Part shown: one piece after another, positions 17,801 to 26,822 of the stretch
Position numbering within the stretch: the first letter of the stretch is position 1
How the letters are laid out: each line of letters opens with the position of its first letter
DNA from: CALLVY01 sp937899855
GTDB taxonomy: Bacteria > Bacteroidota > Bacteroidia > Chitinophagales > Saprospiraceae
Length of the DNA stretch: 64,000 nucleotides
Reading direction: 5' to 3'
NCBI GenBank assembly: GCA_039820405.1
Contig: JBCBQC010000030.1
Coordinates: forward strand, 1-64,000
Made by a program: the position numbers and the translations under genes
The notes under the pieces: generated by a model
Seen by the model: only the letters and a program-made list of their open reading frames with translations
Told to the model about the DNA's origin: nothing
The model's database searches: none

Positions 17801-20800
17801 CACGCTTGACCGCCAACTTTTTGACCAGGGTGCCCAGACTGTAATTCTGGTGTTCCAGGGCGTCGAGTAAGACCCGCCGCGTTTCCCCCAGGGTATCGAC
17901 AAAGCGGGCGTTGCGGTCCGTACGCAAACGGACGGGGAGCAGGCTGACGCCGTGCGCCACGAGGTTTTGATTGCCGGCAATGGCTTGGGCGGCCGCGGTG
18001 AGCCCCAACACAAAATCTTCCTGACCCGACAAGCGGTGCAGTAGGGTTTGGAAGGCGGTGTAGAGCAAAAAGAACAGGGTCGTACCGCGTTGGGCCGCCA
18101 GGGCCTTGAGCTCCGCCAGCAAAGCGGGATCGAGGTGGAGCTGTTCCTGGGCCGCCGCGTAGGTTTTCAGAGGGGGCCGCGAACGATCAGTCGGCAGCTC
18201 GAGTACGGGGATGCCATCCGCAAACTGGCCCAGCCAGTGGGCCTCCGCGGCTCGGAAGGCTTCGCTTCGCAAATAAGTCAGTTGCTCCTCTACAAAGTCG
18301 GTGATCGACTTGGCGGGGGGCAGTTGCGGGGCCCGGCCTTGCCAACGGGCGCGGTAGAGGGCGCCCAACTCCTGGGCCAGAATGCCACAGGACCAGCCGT
18401 CCGCAATACCGTGGTGCGCCGTCAACAAAATCCGGTGATCATCGGGCGCCATCCGTAGTACCTTGAGTCGGAAGAGGGGCCCGGTAAAGAGGGCAAAAGC
18501 TTCCTCCACTTCGCCCCGACGGAAGTGCTCCAGGCGTTCGGCCGCCACCGCTTCCGGCAGCCCGTTCAGGTCGATCCATTCGGGTTCGATGGCCCATTCG
18601 GACTGGATGGTCTGCGTGAGGTCGTCCCGGTCAAAATGGCTGCGGAGCGAGTCGTGCCGATCGATCAGTTGTTGGGCGGCCCAGCAAAATATTTCGAAGT
18701 CAAAGGTCCCTTTCAGTTGCAGCTCTCCGGCCAAATTGTAGGCCGCCGCTGCCTCACGACCGAGGCGGTGTTCTACCCATACTTCCTTTTGCCCCTCCGT
18801 AAGGGCCAGCTTTTTTTTTTCGGTTGGCGGCGGAGTTTCCTTGGGCAGCTGATGGGGAGGGTAAACGATGGCGTTGCGATCCTCTACTTCGGCCAGCGTC
18901 ATTTGGAAAAAACCGGCCGTCTGCATCTCGCGAATCGTTTCTTCCACCATGCGGTACGCAAAGTCCAGATCTTCCACTGTATGGGCCGTCGAAATGAGTC
19001 CCGCCTTGTCCAACTGGTGAACGCCTTTGTGAACGAGGTAGTAAAAAAAGAGCTTGGACAGGGGATTGCTATCCGTCGTCTGGATGGCGACGATGGAACC
19101 CGCGGCGAGTACGCGCAAGGGGGCTTTGGTACGGAGAAAAAGTTCGCGCAGGCGCTCGGCGTAGTGAGCCGAGCGGGCGTTCAGTGCTTCGTACATGGCC
19201 GGCCCCCGGCGCTGAATTTCTTGTAAGGTGGCTCGGGAAGCCGCCAGGGCCAGGGGGTTTTTGACAAAGGTACCCCCAAAGAAGGTCACCCCGGCGGGGG
19301 GAACGGAATCGTCTCCAAACTGCCACATTCCCCCGTCAAAGGGATCCAGAAAACGGGCCCGTCCCACTACCGCGGCCATGGGCAAGCCTCCGGAGATGAT
19401 TTTTCCGTAGGCCACCAAATCCACTTCGATACCGTACCATTCCTGCGCCCCACCGATGCCCAGCCGGAAGCCGGTAATCATCTCGTCGAAGATCAAGGCG
19501 ATGTCCCGCTCCGCCGTCACCCGCCGGATGGCGTGTAGCAGCTCGCGGGGCTGGCGGTGGGGAGCCTTGGGTTGTACGGGCTCGATCAAAACGGCCGCCA
19601 GCTCATCGGCGTGACGGTGGATGACCTCCAGTACGTCGGGGTCGTCGTAATCGAGTACGATCACCTGCTGCACCAAAGAAGAGGGAATACCCGGAGCGAC
19701 GGGCATCGCGACCGCCTCACCGTCCCGATTCAGCGATCGAACCAAAAGCTCGTCGGCAATTCCGTGGTAATCCCCTTCAAAAACAGCAATTTTATCTTTA
19801 CCGGTCACCGTACGGGCCGCGCGGACCGCCGCCGAAACGGCTTCCGATCCCGTATTGACCAGCGTCGCACGCGCCATCCCGGTCAATTGACAGAGCAGTT
19901 CACAAACTTCCTTCGCCAGCGGGGTGAGTACCCCCAGTTCAATGCCCTTATCCAATTGCGCGCGCACCGCCGTCTGCACAAAGTCGGGCGTGTGCCCCAG
20001 CAGGCTGACGCCAAAGGACATCAAAAAATCGACGTAGCGGTGCCCGTCCACATCCCAGAAGTAGGCGCCTTTCGAACGCTCCACCGCAATTTGGTAGATC
20101 ATGTCTTTCCAAAGCTTATTGAAGCCCGTGATCGAACGGGGATCGGCCATGTGGAGGCGTTGACTGGCGGCCAGGGCCTGAGAGCCCTGGGTTTTGTGCG
20201 TATATCTTTCAATCAGTTCGGTCAGGTATTTTTGCTCCCGCTCCGACAGCTGGCCGACGGCCTTGGGCTTGGGGGGCTTCCAGGGTCCAAAGGATTGTAA
20301 TGCCTTTTTGACCGGCCCGGGCGATTTTGGTGCGGGCTCGCTCGGGCTCCCTGCGGAGAGTGTCCTCGTTGGTGGCGTCCCTGGGGACTGAGAAACGGCT
20401 GGCGTCGGAGGGGGCGGAGCGGGTAAGGGCTGTCCCCGCAGCAGGGCCAGTTGTTGTTCCATGATCTGCAGTTGCCGTTGGACGATGGCCTCCAGGTTGG
20501 CCGTACCGCTGCTGGGAGGCGCCCCCGTGGGCTGTGCCGGCAGGGGTGGATTCGAAAGCGGAGCGGGGGGCTCGGCCGTGGGAGTGGGGGGTGGAGTGAG
20601 AGGCGCATTGCGCTGATCCAGTTCCTCGCGGTAGGCTTCGGCCGGCAATTGGGCATCGAGCAGGGCCGCCAGGCTATCGATTTGGGGCGCCTCGTCAAAA
20701 AGTTGTCGAAAGCTCAGTGGCACTTTAAATTCCTTTTTGAGTCGGGCCACCGCTTGGGTGAGAAACAGGGAATCAAAGCCCATTTCCAGAAAGGTCGATC

Positions 20801-23800
20801 GCGGGTCCATCTCCTCTACGGGAATCCCGCTTAGTTGATGGAAAACCGCTTTGATCTTTTCGACGAGCAGTTCCGTCCGGTGGAGCGGCGCTGCCGATTC
20901 TTCTCCCAGGGTTTGTGGATATTCGTTTTTCATGGTTCCAAGTACGTTTGTAGCTTGCGGAACGTCCGTTGGTAGGGGCGCTTTTGCCTCGATCCAATGT
21001 CGCGTTCTGGCGAAGGGGTAGGTGGGTAGGGGAATGCGCCCCGGAGGAGTTGCGCCGTGTAGCTGGGCCCAATCAAAATTGAGCCCTTGCGTCCAGAGTT
21101 GTCCTACGCTTTTGAGTATAAAGGTCGAATCCGCAATTTTTTCTTTGGGATGACGCAGGGAGGCCAGGATGACCTGTCCCTTGCGCTTTTGGGGATGTTG
21201 GCGGGCAAAGGTCGCGAGGGTCTGACCGGGGCCGACTTCGAGGAGCACCTGCTGGTCGATTTCTAGCAGGTGGCCAATGCCGTCACTAAAGCGTACAGTC
21301 TGCCGGAGGTGATTGGCCCAGTAGCGGGGACTTTGGAGCTCGCCGGGCCGGGCCCACTGTCCCGTCACGTTGGAGATGAGGGGCAATTGCGCCTCCCCAA
21401 ATGCGATCCCTTTTAAGAAGCGTTCGAAGTCCCGCAAGATGGGTTCCACCTCGTGGGAGTGCGCCGCCACCGAGATGTGGAGCCGCGTCGAATGAATTTC
21501 CGCTTGGTTGAGCAATTGCTTGGCCCGATCGATGGCCGCCACCGCTCCCGAGACCACACAGTGATTCGGCTTATTGATCGCCGCAAAGCTGAGCTGGTGG
21601 TGCCCATTGAGTAAGCCCCGGACCCGCTCAACCGGCAAGGGAATGCTCAACATCCCCCCCCGGGGAAGTGTCGCGAAGAGTTTGCCCCGCTCGGCAACCA
21701 TCGCCAGCGCGTCGGGCAAACGCAAAACTCCGGCGATACAAGCCGCCGTGTATTCCCCCAAACTGTGCCCGATCAGTGCCGCCGGTCGCAAACCCCAGGA
21801 CAACCAGAGCTGCGCCGTGGCGTACTCGACCGTAAAGAGCAAGGTGATGCCGTGGAGTGGGTCCTCGATGGGGGTACTCCGCTCGGCATCCTCAGGATAG
21901 AGAATCGCCCGCAAGTCCAGATCGCGTTCCCGGGCCAACCAGGCCAGGCAGGTATCCACCGCTTCCCGGAAAACGGGATAGCGATCGTAGAGCCCCCGCC
22001 CCATATTGCAATGCTGGGCCCCACCACCGGGAAACATAAAAGCCACCCGTTGCTCCGTCGGCGCCGGGCTAGTCCCCCGTCCCACCTCGGCACGGAGCGT
22101 CGCAGCAGTAGCACTTCCCGGTTCGGCAAGCACAAAACGCCGCTCGGGCCAGTGCCGACGACCCAGCTGCAAAGTATAAGCCGCCGCCGCCGGATCGAGC
22201 GCGGGATGCTGCTCCCAATGGTCGGCCAAGTCCTCCGTCAGTTGGTCCAGTGCCGATTCGGTTTTGGCCGCTAGCAAGAGCAATTCGGACCGTAGGGGCT
22301 TAGCGGTATTTTCCACCCGTGGGGCCTCTTCCAATACCACGTGAATATTGGTTCCCCCCAAACCCAAAGAACTCACCCCGGCCCGTCGTGGCTTTGCTCC
22401 CCGTGGCCAATCCGCCGGATTTTGCTGGACCCTAAAGGGGCTGTTGGCAAAGTCGATCTGGGGATTGGGACGTTCAAAGTGGAGCGAAGCGGGCAGTTTT
22501 TCGTGATGCATACTCAAAGCCACCTTGATGATTCCGGCGATACAAGCGCCCGCATCGAGGTGCCCAATGTTGGTTTTAACCGAACCGATTCCGCAGTAAT
22601 TTTTGCGATCGGTAAAGCGGCGAAAAGCCTGGCTCAACGCCGCCACCTCGATGGGATCGCCGAGGGGCGTCCCCGTTCCGTGGGCTTCGATGTAATCTAC
22701 CGTCTCCGGGCTGATACCAGCGCTTTGGTAAGCCCGGTAGATGGCTTCGGCTTGGCCGCGAACGCTCGGAGCGGTAAATCCTATTTTGTCCGAGCCGTCG
22801 TTGCTGATCCCCGTTCCCTTGATCACCGCGTGGATGGTATCGCCATCCGCCCGGGCCCGTTCGAGGGGCTTGAGGACCAAAAATCCCATGCCCTGCCCCC
22901 GGACCATCCCCCGAGCGCGGTCGCTAAAGGTTCGACAGTAACCGTCGGGAGAAAGGGCGTGGCCTTCGCGGTGCTGGTGTCCCACCCCGAGGGGGGGTTG
23001 GATGCGTCCGCCACCGACGAGCATCATATCGGCATCGCCGTTTCGCAAGGTCTGGCAGGCCAGGTGTAGGGCTGCGCCCGAAGAAGAGCAGGCCGTCTGT
23101 ACGTTGATGGCGGGGCCGCGCAAGTGGAGTTGGTAGGCGACGCGGGTGGCGGGAAAGTCTTTTTCGAGGGCGATGCCCAGCATAAAATCGTCCAATGAGC
23201 GGAAGTACTGGGGGTGGCTCATGACGTTGTTGACCAAATAGGTGTTGCGGGCGATGCCTCCGTAGATACCGATCAAACCGGGGAAACGGCTGGGATCGTA
23301 GCCCGCATCCTCCAGCGCAGCGTAAGCACATTCGAGGTAAACGCGGTGCTGGGGGTCCATGAGGGCGGCCTCAGCGGGCAGGTAGCCAAAGAAGTCGGCG
23401 TCGAAGCAGTCGGCATCGTCGAGGAATAGGGCTCGGCGGACGAAGTCGGGATCGTTTAGCAAGGCGGGGTCCAAGCCAGCGGCCCGGAGGTCTTCCTCCC
23501 GCACTTCCCGACTCACGTCTTTACCGGTCCGCAAATTTTGCCAAAACTCGCCAATGTTCTTGGCCCCCGGATAGCGCGCACTCATTCCCACGATGGCGAT
23601 ATCCAAGCCACTGGTTGGAGCCTCCTTGGGTGAGGGGGAGGATACGGCCCGTCGTTGGGGCGGGAGTTCACAGCCCAGGTCCGTCGCCAGTTGCCAGGTG
23701 GTATCGTGGAGGAAATCGTCGTTCAGTACCCCCCGCCACTGCTCGGCCAACTGCGGCAGGATGCGGCCGTGTTCGAGCAAACGCACATCCCCCATGGGTT

Positions 23801-26444
23801 TGGAGTCCCGATAAATCCCATCGGTCAGCTTGGTTTCGATCCCTTTATACGGTTGGATGAGCTGGGGATGATAGTCCCAAGCCAGGTGGTTGCAGAGTGC
23901 GCGCATCTGGATCTCGGGGTCGCGCACCAGGTCTTCGTAATGGATTTGAAATTGGCGTTCGGCGGGAACGGATTGGAGGAAGTCCCGGATATTGCGGTGG
24001 CTCTCGGTCCAGATCAATTCTCCCAATTGGCGAGCCCGGTAGGGATGATCGCGGAGGTACATGACCTGATCGAGGTGCATTTTTTCGAAGGAGCGCACCA
24101 TCGCGTAGGGATGGCGGACGAGGTGGAGATAAATGGCACCGTCAAATTCGGCTTCGGCCTTGGCCAGGACGACGGGATCGAGGGCGTAAGCGGGGGATTT
24201 ATCGACGAGCAGTTGGTCGCCAATGGCGCTCTGGAGCCGTTGGTAAATGGCGGCGGTACTTTCCCCAAGCTGGGCCAGTCGATCGAGCTCCACCTTGGCC
24301 TCATCCACGGTACAGCGAAAGATTTCCATCCAAACGCGGATCAGCCCTTCCCCCCACAGGGCGAACTTATCCGAATAGGCCCGGCGCCGCTCGTCGAGGT
24401 CGTGGAAGCCGAGGAGTTGGAGCTCATTGGCGGCAAAAAGCCGGGGATGTCCCGCGAGCATGACGCGCAGGAGGGTGGTCCCGGAGCGGGGAGGCGCGAG
24501 AATAAAGACGGCGGGGGGATTTTTGGTCCGGCGGGTAGCGGAAGGGGGGGCAATACGGGGAACGTACTGGCGGAAGTGGGTAAAATCAGCCGAGTTGAGT
24601 GCAGCAGCAGCTTGGCTGTCGGTGGCTTTGGTTTCTGCACCAAGCAATCGGGCGAGGCCCCGTGGATAGGTTCGCTCCAAAAAGGCCGCAAATTCGGCTA
24701 CGCTGGGGTGGTTGAACAGGGCCACAATAAAAATCGTTTCCCCCAATTCCGTTTGTAAGTCATTGATCAAACGGGCCGCCAACAGAGAATTTCCACCCAG
24801 TTCGAAAAATTTATCGTGGATCCCCACCGTCTCGATTCGTAAAAGCGCCGCCCAGGTAGTACAAAGGTAGGCCTCCAGCGGATGGCGTGGTGCCGCGTAA
24901 GACTGCGCGAGGGCGGGACGTTCGGTGCGGGGAGTCGCCAGGCTTTGGCGGTCCACCTTTCCCGAAGGTGCCAGGGGCAGCTGCTCCCGAAAAAAGATGC
25001 GACTGGGCAGCATGTATTCCGGTAAGTGGGCCGTCAGGGCGGCGCGCAAGTCATCGGTCGCTTCGGGCGTCCCCTGCTGAAGGGCGACGAAGGCGACCAA
25101 CTGTTGTTCCTCCGCTTTTTCTCCCCACACCACTACCGCCGCCTCGCGAACCCCCTCCAGTCGCAACAACAGCGCCTCAATTTCCCCCAACTCAATCCGG
25201 TAGCCCCGCAGTTTGATCTGGTGATCGACTCGGCCCAAGAAGTCGTAGTGGCCATCGGATCGACGACGGCCCAGGTCACCGGTGCGGTAGAGGCGTTGGC
25301 CGGGGGTGAAGGGATCGGGAACAAAACGTTCCGCGGTCAAAGCGGGTCGGCGGTGATAGCCCCGGGCTACACCCCGACCACCGATGTACAATTCGCCCGT
25401 CACCCCATCGGGCAACACGCGCAATTGCTCATCGAGGACGTACAGTTGTACCCCTTCGATGGCGCGACCGATCGGCACCCTTTCCTCCCCAAAATCCGGC
25501 GAGGTTCGGAAAATGCTCGCGCCCACCGTCGCTTCGGTCGGGCCGTACTGATTGAACAGGTGGGTGCCCGGCAATAATTCGTGGTGCCGACGGACCAGTG
25601 CCGCCGGACAAACCTCCCCCGCCACACTCACCGAAACGAGGGAAGGCAATGCCTGAGATGCCGCCCGATCCAACAGCAGGGCGTACAGGGAAGGAAAAGT
25701 CAACAAATGGGTAATGCCCTGGGCACGAATAAAATCGGCCAGTTGGGTAAGGTCTTTTTCCAGATTTTCCTCCGCCAAGACCAGGGTAGCCCCCTCCAGC
25801 AGGCAGCTCCAAATGAGCAACACCGCCCCGTCGAAGGCGAAGGAGTAGGCAAAAAGGTAGCGCTCCAGACGGTGCTGGACAAAATGGGCCTGTCCCCGGA
25901 TGAGGTTGAGCAGGTTGCGGTGCTCGACCAGTACGCCCTTGGGGCGGCCGGTGGAGCCGGAGGTATAGATGGCGTAGGCCAGATTATCGCTACGGAGCTG
26001 GTGCTCTGGGTCGTATTGGGGAGCACGAGCGATCATTGGCCAGTCGCGATCGAGGCAGAGGGTTGGTAGATTTTTGTCGGTGGGCAGTTGGGGCAGCAGG
26101 TGGGCTTGGGTCAGGAGCAGGAGGGGCTGGGCGTCGTCGAGGAGGAAGCGCAGGCGTTCGAGGGGGTAATGGGGATCGAGGGGCAGGTAGGCGCCCCCGG
26201 CCTTGAGAATACCCAGGATGCCGACGATCATCTCGACGGAGCGTTCGACGCAGATCGCCACCAGTGAGTCAGGGCCGATACCTTGGGCTTGGAGGTGGTG
26301 GGCCAATTGGTTGGCGCGTTCGGACAGTTCGAGGTAGGTCAGTTGACGGTCGCGAAAGACCAAGGCGGTGGCCCGCGGCGTTTGGGCCACGCAGGCCGCA
26401 AAGCGGTCCGGGACGTTGGGATCAGTATGTTTGTTGCTACCCAT
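14817..26444 (-). CDS. Hybrid NRPS-PKS megasynthase: A-PCP-ST-KS-AT-ACP-AMT-C-A-PCP-TE
   Basis: 3875 residues in one frame. Domains: adenylation A1 (about 8-510, YTSGSTGRPKG); PCP1 (LGGNS, Ser553); sulfotransferase (about 645-930; PAPS-binding PRSGTT near 652 and RHPYAMVRS); ketosynthase (947-1375, Cys1119 in TACSSS, with EAHGTGT and NIGH); acyltransferase (1466-1770, GHSLG Ser1561, VAAHSH, probably malonyl); ACP (Ser1892 in GFDSL); Pro-rich linker (1925-2080); class III PLP aminotransferase (2080-2510, Lys2348); condensation (2545-2960, HHGIADG at 2677); A2 (2985-3480); PCP2 (Ser3548); thioesterase (3600-3860, GYSFG Ser3677). No C domain precedes A1, so this is a loading module. No KR, DH or ER is present, which fits transamination of a beta-ketone as in McyE or iturin/mycosubtilin synthases. 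No phosphopantetheinyl transferase or dedicated exporter is adjacent. Substrates are not assigned. Confidence 0.93.
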   Translation of the reverse strand: MGSNKHTDPNVPDRFAACVAQTPRATALVFRDRQLTYLELSERANQLAHHLQAQGIGPDSLVAICVERSVEMIVGILGILKAGGAYLPLDPHYPLERLRFLLDDAQPLLLLTQAHLLPQLPTDKNLPTLCLDRDWPMIARAPQYDPEHQLRSDNLAYAIYTSGSTGRPKGVLVEHRNLLNLIRGQAHFVQHRLERYLFAYSFAFDGAVLLIWSCLLEGATLVLAEENLEKDLTQLADFIRAQGITHLLTFPSLYALLLDRAASQALPSLVSVSVAGEVCPAALVRRHHELLPGTHLFNQYGPTEATVGASIFRTSPDFGEERVPIGRAIEGVQLYVLDEQLRVLPDGVTGELYIGGRGVARGYHRRPALTAERFVPDPFTPGQRLYRTGDLGRRRSDGHYDFLGRVDHQIKLRGYRIELGEIEALLLRLEGVREAAVVVWGEKAEEQQLVAFVALQQGTPEATDDLRAALTAHLPEYMLPSRIFFREQLPLAPSGKVDRQSLATPRTERPALAQSYAAPRHPLEAYLCTTWAALLRIETVGIHDKFFELGGNSLLAARLINDLQTELGETIFIVALFNHPSVAEFAAFLERTYPRGLARLLGAETKATDSQAAAALNSADFTHFRQYVPRIAPPSATRRTKNPPAVFILAPPRSGTTLLRVMLAGHPRLFAANELQLLGFHDLDERRRAYSDKFALWGEGLIRVWMEIFRCTVDEAKVELDRLAQLGESTAAIYQRLQSAIGDQLLVDKSPAYALDPVVLAKAEAEFDGAIYLHLVRHPYAMVRSFEKMHLDQVMYLRDHPYRARQLGELIWTESHRNIRDFLQSVPAERQFQIHYEDLVRDPEIQMRALCNHLAWDYHPQLIQPYKGIETKLTDGIYRDSKPMGDVRLLEHGRILPQLAEQWRGVLNDDFLHDTTWQLATDLGCELPPQRRAVSSPSPKEAPTSGLDIAIVGMSARYPGAKNIGEFWQNLRTGKDVSREVREEDLRAAGLDPALLNDPDFVRRALFLDDADCFDADFFGYLPAEAALMDPQHRVYLECAYAALEDAGYDPSRFPGLIGIYGGIARNTYLVNNVMSHPQYFRSLDDFMLGIALEKDFPATRVAYQLHLRGPAINVQTACSSSGAALHLACQTLRNGDADMMLVGGGRIQPPLGVGHQHREGHALSPDGYCRTFSDRARGMVRGQGMGFLVLKPLERARADGDTIHAVIKGTGISNDGSDKIGFTAPSVRGQAEAIYRAYQSAGISPETVDYIEAHGTGTPLGDPIEVAALSQAFRRFTDRKNYCGIGSVKTNIGHLDAGACIAGIIKVALSMHHEKLPASLHFERPNPQIDFANSPFRVQQNPADWPRGAKPRRAGVSSLGLGGTNIHVVLEEAPRVENTAKPLRSELLLLAAKTESALDQLTEDLADHWEQHPALDPAAAAYTLQLGRRHWPERRFVLAEPGSATAATLRAEVGRGTSPAPTEQRVAFMFPGGGAQHCNMGRGLYDRYPVFREAVDTCLAWLARERDLDLRAILYPEDAERSTPIEDPLHGITLLFTVEYATAQLWLSWGLRPAALIGHSLGEYTAACIAGVLRLPDALAMVAERGKLFATLPRGGMLSIPLPVERVRGLLNGHHQLSFAAINKPNHCVVSGAVAAIDRAKQLLNQAEIHSTRLHISVAAHSHEVEPILRDFERFLKGIAFGEAQLPLISNVTGQWARPGELQSPRYWANHLRQTVRFSDGIGHLLEIDQQVLLEVGPGQTLATFARQHPQKRKGQVILASLRHPKEKIADSTFILKSVGQLWTQGLNFDWAQLHGATPPGRIPLPTYPFARTRHWIEAKAPLPTDVPQATNVLGTMKNEYPQTLGEESAAPLHRTELLVEKIKAVFHQLSGIPVEEMDPRSTFLEMGFDSLFLTQAVARLKKEFKVPLSFRQLFDEAPQIDSLAALLDAQLPAEAYREELDQRNAPLTPPPTPTAEPPAPLSNPPLPAQPTGAPPSSGTANLEAIVQRQLQIMEQQLALLRGQPLPAPPPPTPAVSQSPGTPPTRTLSAGSPSEPAPKSPGPVKKALQSFGPWKPPKPKAVGQLSEREQKYLTELIERYTHKTQGSQALAASQRLHMADPRSITGFNKLWKDMIYQIAVERSKGAYFWDVDGHRYVDFLMSFGVSLLGHTPDFVQTAVRAQLDKGIELGVLTPLAKEVCELLCQLTGMARATLVNTGSEAVSAAVRAARTVTGKDKIAVFEGDYHGIADELLVRSLNRDGEAVAMPVAPGIPSSLVQQVIVLDYDDPDVLEVIHRHADELAAVLIEPVQPKAPHRQPRELLHAIRRVTAERDIALIFDEMITGFRLGIGGAQEWYGIEVDLVAYGKIISGGLPMAAVVGRARFLDPFDGGMWQFGDDSVPPAGVTFFGGTFVKNPLALAASRATLQEIQRRGPAMYEALNARSAHYAERLRELFLRTKAPLRVLAAGSIVAIQTTDSNPLSKLFFYYLVHKGVHQLDKAGLISTAHTVEDLDFAYRMVEETIREMQTAGFFQMTLAEVEDRNAIVYPPHQLPKETPPPTEKKKLALTEGQKEVWVEHRLGREAAAAYNLAGELQLKGTFDFEIFCWAAQQLIDRHDSLRSHFDRDDLTQTIQSEWAIEPEWIDLNGLPEAVAAERLEHFRRGEVEEAFALFTGPLFRLKVLRMAPDDHRILLTAHHGIADGWSCGILAQELGALYRARWQGRAPQLPPAKSITDFVEEQLTYLRSEAFRAAEAHWLGQFADGIPVLELPTDRSRPPLKTYAAAQEQLHLDPALLAELKALAAQRGTTLFFLLYTAFQTLLHRLSGQEDFVLGLTAAAQAIAGNQNLVAHGVSLLPVRLRTDRNARFVDTLGETRRVLLDALEHQNYSLGTLVKKLAVKRDPGRQPLISVLFNMDADGGEIDFGTGRARVESIPRHYETFDSFINLKPTADGAVMDWIYNTDLFDAVTIQRRLAEFHQLLRSILQDPERPLWALPLLPEAEKALLRRWNATETDFPQQRLIHEFFEAEAARRPERVALICAGQRLDYATLNREANQLAHLLVSEGLRVGDFVGVYFERSAELLISLLAVLKAGGVYVPLDPINPVERIQLLLEDAEAKMLLTHRALEQRLPDYPAPVFVREDLLARLQHQATRNVAKRLGAEDLAYVIYTSGSTGRPKSVAIPHYAVVDHHWALQKSIGMGEDDTILSVASVAFDPSVQDFFLPLFLGAKVAIATKEETRDGFLLGELIDRVDATIMQATPATWRSLLMAGWKGKVDLTILSGGEGLTVDFARKLLDRGRTVYNIYGPTETTIWSTYKKVERSVLEASSESGYVAVGQPLSNVQLYLLDEHQQRVPIGVAGEVYIGGVGVAPGGYFKRPELTAERFVPHPFSRRMGERLYRTGDLGRLLNNGDLEYLSRVDSQVKIRGYRIELGEIESYLSQFAGVLENVVMVREDRPDDKRLVAYLVLESSVEWEEEALRRFLQKRLPGYMIPTAFVLMEAFPLTTTLKINRKRLPPPDWDKRAAEAAFLAPQDDTERMLAQIWSELLGVARIGRRDNFFELGGHSLIAVNMMAKVEAASGKKLPLSCLLENSTIEGLSRLLRADEAPSFQSLVPIRAEGTKLPIYLVHGAGLHVLMFQTLAQHMDPEQPIYALQARGLHGEAEPLDSLEAIAAHYNSEILRQNPRGPYALAGYSFGGLIAFEMAKQLRQMGREVAMLGMFDTVVRQSIRGERESYYRQLKNLGKKVAWNLSLVAKSPLESLRYKTNTLQVRLRRWASGLRYDDREEIRGDKSAYAVSVDQKNQRAFGRYKITPYDGEIYLFRAEKRQFWVDDFEYLGWQPYARGGIRLHEVPGDHLYLFNPPHGPKFARILQRVLDEVGDDKEEGKDRSAKR

Positions 26445-26782
26445 GACAACACCGTCTACATCAAAGCGAGCTTCGCGGGGGGGAGGGCGAAACGTATCTT
26501 GACTCGGTTAAAAAATTGCTGTTTTACGGGAGGGTCCACCTGGTATTCCGTGGCCCTCGTTGGCCAAATGGCGATACCGCGGGCTTTTACGCAAGCGGCA
26601 GCTTTTGTTTTTTGGATTGAAGTGGGAATTTACAGTTTGAGGGACGAATGGCACCCGGTAAAGATGCCGGCCGGGGCTTCCATAAAGGTTATTCACTGTA
26701 GCAACAGCAAATTACGACAAAGTCGGGAGCTTTTCATACCCACTATGGGGTAAAAAATGGATGAATATAAAATGACAAACCT
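26445..26782. other. Intergenic region upstream of the megasynthase
   Basis: About 340 bp between the megasynthase start and the tmRNA terminator. It must contain the megasynthase promoter and leader on the minus strand. I found no exact TAnnTTTG box at a sensible spacing and no riboswitch-like structure. A 62-codon minus-strand frame (26508-26696) has no start context and no protein-like features. Confidence 0.5.
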
Positions 26783-26817
26783 CAAAAAAAAACTTCCTGA
26801 GCGTGGTGCTCAGGAAG
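26783..26817 (-). terminator. Intrinsic terminator of the tmRNA gene
   Basis: A perfect 10-bp stem (CTTCCTGAGC / GCTCAGGAAG) at 26793-26802 and 26808-26817 with a 5-base loop is followed on the minus strand by nine T residues. It starts 6 bp past the tmRNA 3' end. Confidence 0.9.
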
Positions 26818-26822
26818 CTTGG

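Noticed and set aside
14817..26444. Substrate calls from the two adenylation pockets
   Set aside because: Pocket residues could be read only roughly by eye and gave no confident match, so no amino acids are named.
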